A stretch of DNA of 64,000 nucleotides from CAIYQJ01 sp963717255 (GCA_963717255.1 CAVQVT010000016.1:22110-86109), one strand, 5' to 3'. Positions 17,723-27,342 are shown, counted from the first letter of the stretch. The notes: generated by a model from the sequence alone, not told the origin. Numbers and translations are program-made.

Positions 17723-18382
17723 GTGTCTGGCCTCGGTCTGAACCTCGACCCGGCGACGATCATCATCATCGCCGCCTTCCTGCTCTTCGCCTTCCCCGTC
17801 CACGAGTTCTGCCACGCGCTCGCGGCGTACCGCTTGGGGGACTCGACGGCCAAGTACTACGGCCGCCTGACGCTCAACCCGGTCGTCCACTTCGACCCCA
17901 TCGGCGGCGGTCTCCTCGCGCTGACCGCGCTGTTCGGGGGGTTCATCTTCGGGTGGGCGAAGCCGACCCCCGTCAACCCGCTGAACATCCGGGGCGGGCA
18001 CCGCGGGGAGGCTCTCGTGGCGCTCGCGGGGCCGGCGTCCAACGCCGTCATGGCCGTGGCCGGCGCGATCCCGCTCCGGTTCATGCTGGGCTCGACGCTG
18101 GACGTCCCGGTCATCGTGCTGCAGGCCCTGTACCTGTTCGTCTACGTGAACGTCATCCTGGCGATCTTCAACCTCGTGCCGATTCCTCCCCTCGACGGAT
18201 CGAAGCTGCTGTTCGGCTTCCTGGACGCCCGGACCGTCTACCGGATCCGGCCGGTGCTGGAGCAGTACGGCATCTTCCTGTTCATCCTCCTCATCCTGCC
18301 GCTCTTCAACGGCGAGTCGATCCTCAGCCTCACCGTCGGGAGGCTCGCACTTGAGATCGTCAAGCTCCTGGTGGGGGCGTAA
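17723..18382 (+). CDS. Site-2 protease-type zinc metalloprotease (M50)
   Basis: 219 residues, nearly all membrane helices. The zinc motif is FPVHEFCHALAAYRLGD (HExxH) and the second motif is NLVPIPPLDGSKLLF, whose Asp is the third ligand. Compact M50 proteins like this cleave substrates inside the membrane, often downstream of ScpAB-type or HD genes in this kind of neighbourhood. A TACCAT box at 17682-17687 may be its promoter. Substrate unknown; its 3' end overlaps the HD gene. Confidence 0.88.
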   Translation: MSGLGLNLDPATIIIIAAFLLFAFPVHEFCHALAAYRLGDSTAKYYGRLTLNPVVHFDPIGGGLLALTALFGGFIFGWAKPTPVNPLNIRGGHRGEALVALAGPASNAVMAVAGAIPLRFMLGSTLDVPVIVLQALYLFVYVNVILAIFNLVPIPPLDGSKLLFGFLDARTVYRIRPVLEQYGIFLFILLILPLFNGESILSLTVGRLALEIVKLLVGA

Positions 18383-18854
18383 GGTCCGCCAGGCGCGCGC
18401 GCACGTGGCCGCCCGGGTGACCGACGAGGAGCACGCCGGCCTCGCCGCGTGGCTGACGCCGGCGGAGCTCGCCCTCTTCGACGCGATGCCCGTCGCCGAC
18501 CGCCGGCACGGCCTCGACGTCGTCGCCCGGTTGCGCGCGGTCGGCGCCCGGGACCCCGACCTGCTGCTGGCGGGGCTCCTGCACGACTGCGGGAAGGGGC
18601 CGGACGTCCGCTTCGTCCACCGCGTCGCCTGGTCGCTCTCCGAGCGCTACGGGTCGTGGGTCCTTGCGCCGGCCGCCGCGGTGCCCGGCATGGGCACCGC
18701 GATCGCCCGGATCCGCGACCACGCCGAGGTCTCGGCGGAGATGATGCTCGCCGCGGGATCGTCGCCCCGCGCCGCCGATCTCGCCCGCCACCAGGCCGCT
18801 CCGGTCGATCCGATCCTCGGCGACCTGCTGCGCGCGGCGGACGAGGCCGCGTGA
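18351..18854 (+). CDS. HD-domain hydrolase, probable phosphohydrolase
   Basis: Up to 167 residues; TTG 18351 gives the longest frame but overlaps the protease gene by 32 bases, and GTG 18405 is a reasonable shorter start. The HD signature is visible: RRHGLDVVARLR (His), LLAGLLHDCGKGP (His-Asp), RDHAEVSAEMML and RAADEAA at the end. Substrate not predictable from sequence. Confidence 0.8.
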   Translation: MRSSSSWWGRKVRQARAHVAARVTDEEHAGLAAWLTPAELALFDAMPVADRRHGLDVVARLRAVGARDPDLLLAGLLHDCGKGPDVRFVHRVAWSLSERYGSWVLAPAAAVPGMGTAIARIRDHAEVSAEMMLAAGSSPRAADLARHQAAPVDPILGDLLRAADEAA

Positions 18855-18882
18855 CGCCGGCGGCCAGCCGGATGAACGCGCG

Positions 18883-19716
18883 ATGACCGCCCAACGGCCG
18901 GCGGCCGCCAAGGGCGTCCTCCCGATCCCGCCGGGCGCACCGAGCGTCGCCTTCGCCGCATCGCCCCGGCCGGAGGGTGCGACCGTCGTCCGCGTGGCCG
19001 ACTTCGACGGCCCGCTCGCTCTCCTGCTCGCGCTCATCGAGCAGCGTCGTCTCGACGTCCTCACGGTCCCGCTCGGCGCGCTCACGGAGGCGTACCTCGA
19101 CGCGCTCGCGACGCTCGAGGCGGACCGGATGGGCAACATCGCCACGTTCGTCGCCGTGGCGGGCCAGCTCATCGTCATCAAGAGCCGCGCGCTCCTGCCG
19201 CGGGCACCCCGCCCCGTGGAGCCCGGCGCGGAGGAGACGGACCCCGAAGAGGACCTCCGGCGACGGCTCCTCGTCTTTCGAGCCTACCGCGACGCAGCGC
19301 GGGCCCTGGCCGACCGTGCCGCGGCCGGTGGCCGGCTCTTCCGTCGCGAACCCTCCGCGGCGTCGGCCGCGGGGATCGCCGGCGCGCGTCCGGCGTCCAC
19401 ACCGCCGCTTGACGTCGCCGTTCTCGTCGAGGCGCTCGACAGCCTCCTCCGGATCGCGCCGCCCCCGCCGGAGCCACCGGTCGTCATCGGCCGGATCGTC
19501 ACGCTGGCCGAGCGGGCCGCGGTCATCCGCACTGCTCTCCGCGACGCGCCGATGATCGTCCTGCAGGATCTCCTCACGGGTGCGCGCGACCGGGTGGTGG
19601 TCGCGGTCACCTTCCTCGCCCTCCTGGAGCTCGTGAAGCGGCGAGAGGTGACGGCCGAGCAGGCAGAGCCGTGGGGGCCGATCGTCGTCCGGCGACGCGA
19701 GAGGGAGGGTCGATGA
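18883..19716 (+). CDS. scpA: Segregation and condensation protein A
   Basis: 277 residues from ATG 18883. The kleisin N-domain DFDGPLALLLALIEQRRLDV and GNIATFVAVAGQLIVIKSRALLP are signatures; the C-terminal winged helix contains FLALLELVKRREVTAEQAE. ScpA bridges the SMC heads of the chromosome-organising complex. The N-terminal ~35 residues are an unstructured-looking extension. It overlaps scpB by ATGA. Confidence 0.95.
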   Translation: MTAQRPAAAKGVLPIPPGAPSVAFAASPRPEGATVVRVADFDGPLALLLALIEQRRLDVLTVPLGALTEAYLDALATLEADRMGNIATFVAVAGQLIVIKSRALLPRAPRPVEPGAEETDPEEDLRRRLLVFRAYRDAARALADRAAAGGRLFRREPSAASAAGIAGARPASTPPLDVAVLVEALDSLLRIAPPPPEPPVVIGRIVTLAERAAVIRTALRDAPMIVLQDLLTGARDRVVVAVTFLALLELVKRREVTAEQAEPWGPIVVRRREREGR

Positions 19717-20456
19717 GCGAAGACGTCCAGCCGGCGGCGACGGCCGGGCCGTCGGAGGGAGCCGGGGGCGCGCCGTCCCGGCCGGAGGGCGTGCTGGTCG
19801 GGTCCGGCGAGGCTCCGGACGAAGGCGGCGAGCCTCTGTTCGAGGCAGCGGCGTCGGAGACGGCGCTCGAGGCGGTGCTCTTCGTGGCCGAGCGACCGCT
19901 GGCCCGGTCGGAGATCGCCCGTCTCCTCGGCTGCGACCGGGAGACGGTGGATGCGCTCGTCGGGGACCTGGAGACCACCCTCGCCGCGCGCGGTGTCCGC
20001 CTCGTGGCCGCCGGCGACCACGTCGCGCTCGCGACGGCGCCCGAGACGGGCCCCGTGATCGCCCGGTACGTGGGTGTGGAGCCCGGGCGGCTGTCCCCGG
20101 CGTCGCTCGAGGTCCTCGCGATCGTCGCCTACCGCCAGCCGGTCACGAAGGCCGTCGTCGAACGGATCCGCGGCGTGGACTCTGACTACACCCTGCGCTC
20201 GCTGCTGCACCGGCGACTCGTCGTGGAGACCGGGCGGGCCGACGCGCCCGGACGGCCCATCCTGTACGGCACGGGGATCGACTTCCTGGAGAGGTTCGGT
20301 CTCGCGTCTCTCGAGGACCTCCCGCCGCTCGACGCGCCCGTCGCGGGTCGGCTGGTGGACGTCGACGCGGCCGACGGCGCCGGGATGGCCGGACGGGACG
20401 CGGCGACCCCCGATGTGGCGGCCGGACCGGACCGCGAAGCGCGCGCGGACGCCTGA
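19713..20456 (+). CDS. scpB: Segregation and condensation protein B
   Basis: 247 residues from ATG 19713. After an acidic Gly/Pro-rich N-terminal ~45 residues, the tandem winged-helix core reads LEAVLFVAERPLARSEIARL and LEVLAIVAYRQPVTKAVVER ... TLLHRRLVVETGR-like RSLLHRRLVV, with YGTGIDFLERFGLASLEDLP at the end of the core. It forms the ScpAB-SMC complex with the preceding gene. Confidence 0.95.
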   Translation: MSEDVQPAATAGPSEGAGGAPSRPEGVLVGSGEAPDEGGEPLFEAAASETALEAVLFVAERPLARSEIARLLGCDRETVDALVGDLETTLAARGVRLVAAGDHVALATAPETGPVIARYVGVEPGRLSPASLEVLAIVAYRQPVTKAVVERIRGVDSDYTLRSLLHRRLVVETGRADAPGRPILYGTGIDFLERFGLASLEDLPPLDAPVAGRLVDVDAADGAGMAGRDAATPDVAAGPDREARADA

Positions 20457-20461
20457 CGGCC

Positions 20462-21358
20462 ATGCCCCCGGAGCGGCTCCAGAAGGTCCTCGCGGCGGCA
20501 GGCGTCGCCTCGCGGCGCGCGGCCGAGGAGATGATCGCCGCCGGCCGGGTGACGGTGGACGGCCGAGTGGCCGTCCTGGGCGACCGTGCCGATCCCGGGA
20601 CCGACGCGATCGCCGTGGACGGCCGGCCCGTGGGCGCGCCCGAGGCGCTCCGCCACATCGTCCTGAACAAGCCGGCCGGGGTCATGTCGACGGTCCACGA
20701 CCGCCACGCCGCGCGGACGGTGGTGGACCTCGTCCCGCCGGGGCTCGCCCGGGGCGTCCGTCTCTACCCGGTGGGCCGCCTCGACGCCGACTCGGAGGGC
20801 GTGGTGCTCCTGACGAACGACGGCGACTGGGCGCAGCGGGTCCTGCACCCCCGCCATGCCGTGGAGCGCGAGTACGCCGTCGGCGTCGACCGGCCGCTCA
20901 CCCCGTCCGCCATCTCGGCGCTCCTCGGCGGGATCGAGCTGGAAGAGGGGACCGCCCGTGCGGTCGCCGTCCGGACCGCGACCGCGGCCGAGACGCGGCG
21001 CCTGCTCGAGACGCTCGATGGGACCACGCGCGCGTACCGGGAGCTCGCCTGGTACCGCGTGACGCTCGGTCAGGGCTGGAAGCGGCAGGTCCGCCGGATG
21101 TTCGGCGTGGTGGAGGAGCCCGTGCGGCGGCTGGTGCGCGTGCGCTTCGGGCCCGTCCGGCTCGGCGACCTCGGCCCGGGCGAGGCCCGCGCGCTTACCG
21201 CGGAGGAGGTGGCCCGGATCGACCGCGTGGCGGGCGCGGAGGGCCGGCGCCCCGCTGCGGCGCGCTCGGACCGCCCCGGGAAGACGCCGTTCGGTACCCC
21301 GCGCTACGCTGACCGGAGGGACCGGCGCGACGCCGGCCGGCCCGGAGGTGGACGGTGA
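20462..21358 (+). CDS. Pseudouridine synthase, RluB/RsuA family
   Basis: 298 residues. An S4 RNA-binding domain (RLQKVLAAAGVASRRAAEEM) is joined to a synthase domain with the catalytic Asp in YPVGRLDADSEGVVLLTNDG. VRRMFGVVEEPVRRLVRVRF near the end matches the RluB/RsuA group. These enzymes isomerise one uridine in rRNA. Adjacent to scpB, as in many bacteria, and overlapping the amidohydrolase by GTGA. The ~50-residue C-terminal tail is Arg/Gly-rich. Confidence 0.9.
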   Translation: MPPERLQKVLAAAGVASRRAAEEMIAAGRVTVDGRVAVLGDRADPGTDAIAVDGRPVGAPEALRHIVLNKPAGVMSTVHDRHAARTVVDLVPPGLARGVRLYPVGRLDADSEGVVLLTNDGDWAQRVLHPRHAVEREYAVGVDRPLTPSAISALLGGIELEEGTARAVAVRTATAAETRRLLETLDGTTRAYRELAWYRVTLGQGWKRQVRRMFGVVEEPVRRLVRVRFGPVRLGDLGPGEARALTAEEVARIDRVAGAEGRRPAAARSDRPGKTPFGTPRYADRRDRRDAGRPGGGR

Positions 21359-23022
21359 GCCGCGCGATCACGGGCGCCCCCGACCTGATCCTGGTGGCCG
21401 GGTCGGCGTGGACGGGCCTGCCCGGAACGCCGGGGACGGAGGCGGTCGCGGTCGCAGGCGGGCGCATCGTGGCCGTCGGCCCGGCGCGCGATGTGCGTGC
21501 GCTCGCCGGCCCGGGCACCCGCGTGGCGGACCTGCCCGGGGCGATGATCCTGCCCGGGTTCCAGGATGCGCACGTCCATCCCACGCACGGCGGGCTCGAC
21601 CGGATCCGCTGCGATCTCCACGACGCCCGCGGCGCGGACGCGGTCGTCGCGGCCATCCGTGCGTACGCGGCGGCGCACCCCGACGTCCCATGGATCTTCG
21701 GCGGCGGCTGGTACATGGCGGACTTCCCCTGCGGCACGCCGTCGCGCGAGCTGCTCGACGCCGCGGTGCCCGACCGCCCGGCCTTCCTCGCCAATCGCGA
21801 CGGCCACGGCGCCTGGGCGAACTCGCGGGCCCTGGAGGCGCTGGGGATCGGCGCCCAGACACCCGACCCGCCGAACGGGCGCATCGAGCGCACCGCGGAC
21901 GGCGCACCGCAGGGCACCCTCCACGAGGGCGCGTTCCAGGAGGCCCAGGCCCGCGTCCCGGCGCCCGACGCCGACGAGATGCTGCGGGCGCTCCTCGCCG
22001 GCCAGGCGTACCTGCACGCGTGCGGCATCACCGCCTGGCAGGACGCGTGGGTGGCCCCGGCCGACGCCGACGCGTATGCGCGGGCGATCGCCGGCGGCCT
22101 GCTCACCGGGCGTGTGCGCGGCGCCCTCTGGTGGGACCGCGACGCGGGGCTCGCCCAGATCGAGTCGCTCGTCGGGCGGCGTGAGTCGGCGCGCGCCCTG
22201 CCCGGCGGGCGGTTCGTCGCCGGGTCGGTCAAGGTCATGGGAGACGGCGTCTTCGAGAACGGCACGGCCGCGATGCTCGACCCCTATCTCGACGTCGACG
22301 GGCGCCCCACGGCCGGCCGTGGGTTCTCGTTCCTCGACCGCGAGACCCTGCGCGACGCCGCCGTCCGGCTGGATGCGCTGGGCTTCCAGGTCCATGTCCA
22401 CGCGATCGGCGACCGCGCCGTCCGTGACGCGCTGGACGCGTTCGAGGCGGCCATCGCCGCCAACGGCCGCACCGACAACCGCCACCACGTCGCCCACATC
22501 CAGGTGGTCCACCCCGCCGACGTGCCGCGGTTCGCCGCTCTCGACGTGACGGCGAACGTGCAGCCCTTCTGGGCGTGTCGCGACAGCCAGATGGTGGACC
22601 TGACGATCCCGTTCCTCGGGCCGGAGCGGACCCGCCGGCAGTATCCCTTCGGGTCGCTCGTGCGCGCGGGCGCCCGGCTCGCCGGCGGCAGCGACTGGTC
22701 GGTCTCGACGGCGAACGTGCTCGAGGAGATCCAGGTCGCCGTCACCCGTTCCTTCCCGGACCCGGACGTGGACCCCGCGCCGCTGCTCCCGGAGGAGGCG
22801 CTCGAGGTCGAGACCGCCCTGCGCGCCTTCACCGCCGGATCGGCGTGGGTGAACCATCTCGATGCCGAGACCGGCACCCTCGAGCCCGGGAAGCTGGCCG
22901 ACCTCGTCGTCCTCGATCGGGACGTCCGCGCGGTCGATCCCGCGGCGCTGCGCGAGGCTCGCGTGCTGCTGACGCTCGTGGAGGGGGAGCCCGTCTTCGC
23001 GGCGCCCGGGCACGGATGGTGA
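21355..23022 (+). CDS. Amidohydrolase, YtcJ-like (Amidohydro_3)
   Basis: 555 residues from GTG 21355. Metal motifs: LPGFQDAHVHPTHGG (HxH), VHAIGDRAVRDALDAFEAA (His), RHHVAHIQVVHPADVPRF (His) and GGSDWSVSTANVLEEI (Asp). The C-terminus LEPGKLADLVVLDRDV is typical of the superfamily. YtcJ-like enzymes hydrolyse amide or related bonds; substrate here is unknown. It is embedded in a housekeeping operon between a pseudouridine synthase and cmk. Confidence 0.85.
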   Translation: MSRAITGAPDLILVAGSAWTGLPGTPGTEAVAVAGGRIVAVGPARDVRALAGPGTRVADLPGAMILPGFQDAHVHPTHGGLDRIRCDLHDARGADAVVAAIRAYAAAHPDVPWIFGGGWYMADFPCGTPSRELLDAAVPDRPAFLANRDGHGAWANSRALEALGIGAQTPDPPNGRIERTADGAPQGTLHEGAFQEAQARVPAPDADEMLRALLAGQAYLHACGITAWQDAWVAPADADAYARAIAGGLLTGRVRGALWWDRDAGLAQIESLVGRRESARALPGGRFVAGSVKVMGDGVFENGTAAMLDPYLDVDGRPTAGRGFSFLDRETLRDAAVRLDALGFQVHVHAIGDRAVRDALDAFEAAIAANGRTDNRHHVAHIQVVHPADVPRFAALDVTANVQPFWACRDSQMVDLTIPFLGPERTRRQYPFGSLVRAGARLAGGSDWSVSTANVLEEIQVAVTRSFPDPDVDPAPLLPEEALEVETALRAFTAGSAWVNHLDAETGTLEPGKLADLVVLDRDVRAVDPAALREARVLLTLVEGEPVFAAPGHGW

Positions 23023-23747
23023 CCCCGACGCGCCCCGCCGCCCGCCAGGGGTTCCGCCCCGTCCCCGACGTCCGGGTGGCGATCGACGGGCCGGGCTCGA
23101 GCGGGAAGTCGAGCGTCGGGATGGCAGCCGCCGGCGCGCTCGGGCTCCGCTTCGTGGACACCGGCCTCCTCTACCGCGCCCTCGCATGGCTCGCCACGCG
23201 CCGCGGCATCGCCCTCGACGACGGACCGGCGGTGGCCGCCCTGGCGCCGGACGTGGAGCTCGCCCCCGACCCCGAGGGGCGTCTCTCGCGCGTCCGCGTG
23301 GACGGGCACGACGTGACGCGATCCGTGCGCGCCGCGGCCGTGGATCGCCTCGTCTCCGAGGTCGCGCGACAGCCGGACGTCCGTACCGCGCTGGTGACCG
23401 TGCAGCGCCGGCTCGCGGCCGAGGCGGGGATCGTCATGGTCGGGCGGGATATCGGCACCGTCGTCCTGCCCGACGCCGACCTGAAGGTCTACCTCGACGC
23501 ATCCGCGGCCGAGCGCGCGCGTCGGCGCGCGGTCGAGCGCGGCCTGGACCCGGACGGCCCGGAGACCGCCGCCATCCGCACGGACCTCGAACGCCGCGAC
23601 GCCGTGGATTCCGGCCGGGCGGTCGCGCCGCTGCGGCCGGCGGACGATGCGGTGGTGCTCGTCACCGACGGGATCTCGTTCGACGCGGTCGTGGAGCGCG
23701 TCGTCGAGCTCGCTCGTGCGCACATCCCCGCGGGGAGGATCGCATGA
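23016..23747 (+). CDS. cmk: Cytidylate kinase
   Basis: 243 residues from ATG 23016 (GTG 23019, giving a GTGA overlap, is equally possible). The P-loop AIDGPGSSGKSSVGMAAAGA, the DTGLLYRALAW motif, IVMVGRDIGTVVLPDADLKV and a late ERRDAVDSGRAVAPLRPADD are the standard order for CMP kinase. It makes CDP/dCDP. cmk-plsC-ispH-der is a well-known bacterial order, and all four are present here. Confidence 0.94.
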   Translation: MVTPTRPAARQGFRPVPDVRVAIDGPGSSGKSSVGMAAAGALGLRFVDTGLLYRALAWLATRRGIALDDGPAVAALAPDVELAPDPEGRLSRVRVDGHDVTRSVRAAAVDRLVSEVARQPDVRTALVTVQRRLAAEAGIVMVGRDIGTVVLPDADLKVYLDASAAERARRRAVERGLDPDGPETAAIRTDLERRDAVDSGRAVAPLRPADDAVVLVTDGISFDAVVERVVELARAHIPAGRIA

Positions 23748-24517
23748 CCCGCCAGAGTGACGACGGCCCCGCCCGGACGCCCGCCGCTTCCGAGGCCCTG
23801 GTTCTGGGTTCGCGCCGGCCGACGCCGTTCGTGCGGGGCTCTCTCCTCGTCGGGCGCACCCTGTACCGGTGCCTCACGCGGGTCGACATCGGCCCTCTCG
23901 AGGGCTTGCCGACCGAGGGGCCGCTCATCATCGCGAGCAACCACCTGAGCAACGCCGACCCGCCGCTCATCGCGTCGTGGCTCACCCCCGCCATGGGGTG
24001 TGCCGTCCACTGGATGGCGAAGCAGGAGGCGCTCGAGTGGCCCGTCGCCGGCGCGTTCCTCAAGGCGAACGGCGCGTTCGGGATCCGCCGCGGCGCCGCG
24101 GACACCGACGCGTTCCGGCTCGCGAAGCGCGTGCTCGACGACGGCCGCGTCCTCGGGACCTTCCCGGAGGGGACGCGCAGCACCACGGGCGCACTGCAGA
24201 AGGCGAAGGAGGGCGTGACGTTCCTCGCGATCCGTACGGGCGCGCCGATCCTCCCGGTGGCCGTGTGGGGCACGGAACGCTTCTGGCCGCGCGGGAGCAC
24301 GTTCCTGCACCCGGGCGGGCGCGTCCACCTGCGCGTCGGAGCGCCCTTCGTCCTCGAGCGGCGGACGGTGGACGGGAAACGCGAGGACCTCGAGGCGGTG
24401 ACCGACCGGCTCATGGAGCGGATCGCGATCCTCCTGCCGCCGGCGTACCGCGGGGCCTACGCCGACCGGGTTGGGGAGGAGCCCGCGGAGGGGGGCACGA
24501 CCGGGCCCGTGGCATGA
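23744..24517 (+). CDS. plsC: 1-acyl-sn-glycerol-3-phosphate acyltransferase
   Basis: 257 residues from ATG 23744 (ATGA overlap with cmk). The HX4D motif is SNHLSNADPPLIASW, followed by GAFGIRRGAADTDAFRLAK and FPEGTRSTTGALQKAKEGV. It transfers the second acyl chain to make phosphatidic acid at the inner membrane face. Position between cmk and ispH is conserved in many bacteria. Confidence 0.9.
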   Translation: MTRQSDDGPARTPAASEALVLGSRRPTPFVRGSLLVGRTLYRCLTRVDIGPLEGLPTEGPLIIASNHLSNADPPLIASWLTPAMGCAVHWMAKQEALEWPVAGAFLKANGAFGIRRGAADTDAFRLAKRVLDDGRVLGTFPEGTRSTTGALQKAKEGVTFLAIRTGAPILPVAVWGTERFWPRGSTFLHPGGRVHLRVGAPFVLERRTVDGKREDLEAVTDRLMERIAILLPPAYRGAYADRVGEEPAEGGTTGPVA

Positions 24518-24527
24518 TACGCGGGCC

Positions 24528-25508
24528 ATGGGGACCGTCGAGAGCATCCTGATCGCCCGCCGGACCGGCTTCTGCTACGGCGTTCGCGAGGCGATCGACC
24601 GGGCGAAGGAGTCGGCGGCGACCGGCGCGCTCACGCACACCCTCGGCCAGGTCGTCCACAACGAGGGCGTGGTCGCCCAGCTCCAGGCGGAGGGGATCCG
24701 GACGGTCGACTCCCTCGAGGAGGTCGAGTCCGGCTCGGCCGTCGTCATCCGCGCCCACGGGGCCCGGCCCGAGGTGCTCGCCCGGGCGGAGGAGCGGGGG
24801 CTCGACGTCATCGACGGCACGTGCTCCTGGGTGACCGCGGAGCACCGCCAGCTGGCGCGCCTCGTGGAAGAGGGCTACACGATCGTCCTCCTCGGCACCC
24901 TCCGCCACCCGGAGGTCGTCGGCCTGCTGGGCGTGGCTCCCGACGCGATCGTCGTGGACGATGAGGAGGAGTGGGAGACGATCCCGCGGAAGAAGCGGAT
25001 GGCGCTCCTGAGCCAGTCGACCCAGCCGCCGTGGAAGTTCGAGAAGCTCGCCGCGTTCATGGTGAGCCGCGCCCACGAGCTCAAGATCGTGAACACCGTC
25101 TGCCCGGTGACGATCCGCCGGCAGGAGGACACCGTGGAGGCGGCACGAGCCGTGGACTTCATGGTCGTCGTCGGCGGTCGCCACTCCGCGAACACCAAGG
25201 AGCTCACCCGGCTCTGCGAGATCGTCGGCACCCCGGTCGCCCAGGTCGAGACCGCGGCCGACCTCGTGGACAACGCGGTCTTCGACGGGGCTCGCTCCGT
25301 CGGCATCACGGGCGGGACGTCCACGCCGATCGAGGACCTCGAGGTCGTGGCGCGACGCGTCCTCGAGATCGCCGGGGCGCCGGCCGTGGCGGGCCGCGAG
25401 GCAACGCTGGCGGCCGAGGCGCTCGCCGCCGCCGCCACCACTGCCGGCCGAACGACGTCCCTGCCCCGCCAGAACGGACGCGCCGCCTCGGCCGCGGCCG
25501 CTCGCTGA
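24528..25508 (+). CDS. ispH: 4-hydroxy-3-methylbut-2-enyl diphosphate reductase
   Basis: 326 residues from ATG 24528. Three cysteines that bind the 4Fe-4S cluster are present: TGFCYGVREAIDRA (Cys16), IDGTCSWVTAEH and VNTVCPVTIRRQED; the signatures TLGQVVHNEGVV, GHRxHPE-type LGTLRHPEVVGLLG and VGGRHSANTKELTRL also fit. It performs the last MEP-pathway step, producing IPP and DMAPP. The ~50-residue Ala-rich C-terminus is extra. A weak TGATAC box is 7 bases upstream. Confidence 0.94.
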   Translation: MGTVESILIARRTGFCYGVREAIDRAKESAATGALTHTLGQVVHNEGVVAQLQAEGIRTVDSLEEVESGSAVVIRAHGARPEVLARAEERGLDVIDGTCSWVTAEHRQLARLVEEGYTIVLLGTLRHPEVVGLLGVAPDAIVVDDEEEWETIPRKKRMALLSQSTQPPWKFEKLAAFMVSRAHELKIVNTVCPVTIRRQEDTVEAARAVDFMVVVGGRHSANTKELTRLCEIVGTPVAQVETAADLVDNAVFDGARSVGITGGTSTPIEDLEVVARRVLEIAGAPAVAGREATLAAEALAAAATTAGRTTSLPRQNGRAASAAAAR

Positions 25509-27181
25509 TGGCCGCGGACCTTCCCGTCGTCGCGATCGTCGGTCGCCCCAACGTCGGCAAGAGCACCCTCTTCAACCGGATCGTCGGCGAGCGTGCGGCC
25601 ATCGTCGAGGACCGTGCCCGCACCACGCGGGACCGCCTGTACGGAGACGCCGACTGGGAGGACCGGCGATTCGTCGTCGTCGACACCGGCGGCCTCGAGG
25701 TCGAGCCGGGCGATTCGATCGAGGCGCGCGTCCAGGAGCAGGCGCGCCTGGCCATCGCCGAGGCCGATGTCATCGTCTTCGTGGTGGACGCCGCCGTCGG
25801 GCTCACGCCGGCCGACGCGGAGGCGGCCGAGACGCTGCGGCGATCGTCCGCGCCCGTGCTCGTCGCCGCGAACAAGGCGGACAGCGAGCGCCGGGAGCTC
25901 GACGCGAACGAGTTCTACGCCCTGGGCTGGGCCACGACGCTCCCCATCTCCGCGTTGCACGGCCGCGGCGTCGCCGAGCTCCTCGACGCCATCGTCGAGG
26001 CTCTCCCGCCGGAATCGGAGGGTGAGCGCGACCGGAAGGCCCGCGAGGCTGCCGCCGAGCTGCGGGCGCGCGACATCGCCGACGGCTTCATCGATCCCGC
26101 CGACGTCGAGGCGGAGGAGGTCGAGGAGGAGTCCCCGGGGCCGGTCACCATCGCCCTGCTCGGTCGCCCGAACGTCGGCAAGTCGAGCCTCCTGAACCGC
26201 CTCATCGGCGAGGAGCGGACGATCGTCAGCGACATCCCCGGCACGACCCGTGACGCCATCGACACGCGCCTCGCGTACGGGCACGGCGACGTCGTCCTCA
26301 TCGACACGGCGGGGATCAGGCGGCGGGGGAAGGTGGCGAGCGCGGCCGCGGCCGAGCGCTACTCCGCGCTGCGGGCGCTGCGGGCGCTCTCGCGGGCGGA
26401 CGTCGCGATCCTCCTGATCGACGCGGTCGAGGGGCTCACCGCGCAGGACGCGCACATCGCCGGCTACGTGGTGGACGAGGGGAAGGGCCTCGTCGTCGCG
26501 GTGAACAAGTGGGATGTCGTCGAGGAGAAGACCGACCGCACCTTCGACCGGTACGTGGACTGGATCCGGCGCGAGGCGCCGTTCCTCGACTTCGCCCCCG
26601 TGGTCTCCATCTCTGCACTGACCGGCCAGCGGGCCGACCGGGTGCTCGAGCTCGCCGTGGACGTCTGGGGCGAGCGCCGGCGGCGGGTGCCCACGGGCGA
26701 GCTCAATCGACTCGTGGCGGAGGCCGTGGCGCGGCAGGCGCCGCCGACGGTGCGGAACCGTCGCCCCAAGATCCTCTACGCGACGCAGGCCGCGGTCGCG
26801 CCCCCGACGTTCGTCTTCTTCGCGAAGGACGCCGACAACGTCCACTTCTCCTACCGGCGCTACCTCGAGAACCAGCTCCGCGACGCATACGGGTTCATCG
26901 GGACCCCCCTCCGGCTCGCCTTCCGCGAGCGGCGCCGGGACGAGGCGAAGAACCGCATCCCGCGACCGCGGGGCGTATCGACCGGCGGGATGGCGGCGCG
27001 CGGGACGAGGGCCGCGGGGCCGGGCACGGCGGGCGCGGGCGGCAAGGCGACCGGGAGGGGGACCGAGGCCTCGAAGAAGCCGCATGCCGGGGGAGGGAAG
27101 GGGACACCCCGTGGCGGCGGCCGGCGCGGCGGCGGGCGGAGCGCTCCTGGCGGTCGCGGCGGCAAGCGGCCCGGCGCCTGA
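25508..27181 (+). CDS. der: Ribosome biogenesis GTPase Der (EngA)
   Basis: 557 residues from ATG 25508 (TGATG overlap with ispH). Two GTPase domains: GRPNVGKSTLFNRIVG with DTGGLEVEPGD and ANKADSERREL, then GRPNVGKSSLLNRLIG with DTAGIRRRGK and NKWDVVEEK; a KH-like domain ends near YRRYLENQLRDAYGFIGTP. Der helps 50S assembly. Unlike typical ~440-residue homologues it carries a ~70-residue Gly/Arg/Lys tail after residue ~485, probably an RNA-contacting extension. Confidence 0.95.
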   Translation: MAADLPVVAIVGRPNVGKSTLFNRIVGERAAIVEDRARTTRDRLYGDADWEDRRFVVVDTGGLEVEPGDSIEARVQEQARLAIAEADVIVFVVDAAVGLTPADAEAAETLRRSSAPVLVAANKADSERRELDANEFYALGWATTLPISALHGRGVAELLDAIVEALPPESEGERDRKAREAAAELRARDIADGFIDPADVEAEEVEEESPGPVTIALLGRPNVGKSSLLNRLIGEERTIVSDIPGTTRDAIDTRLAYGHGDVVLIDTAGIRRRGKVASAAAAERYSALRALRALSRADVAILLIDAVEGLTAQDAHIAGYVVDEGKGLVVAVNKWDVVEEKTDRTFDRYVDWIRREAPFLDFAPVVSISALTGQRADRVLELAVDVWGERRRRVPTGELNRLVAEAVARQAPPTVRNRRPKILYATQAAVAPPTFVFFAKDADNVHFSYRRYLENQLRDAYGFIGTPLRLAFRERRRDEAKNRIPRPRGVSTGGMAARGTRAAGPGTAGAGGKATGRGTEASKKPHAGGGKGTPRGGGRRGGGRSAPGGRGGKRPGA

Positions 27182-27251
27182 CCGAGCGCCCCGCGTTGGC
27201 GCCGCCAGGGTCGCCGATCAGGCGCCCCGGGGCGCCACGGCCCGGTCCTGC

Positions 27252-27257
27252 TAGAAT
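27252..27257 (+). promoter_or_regulatory. -10 box TAGAAT of tRNA-Pro
   Basis: TAGAAT ends 8 bases before the mature tRNA 5' end. Confidence 0.55.
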
Positions 27258-27265
27258 CCGCCGGT

Positions 27266-27342
<77 letters not shown>

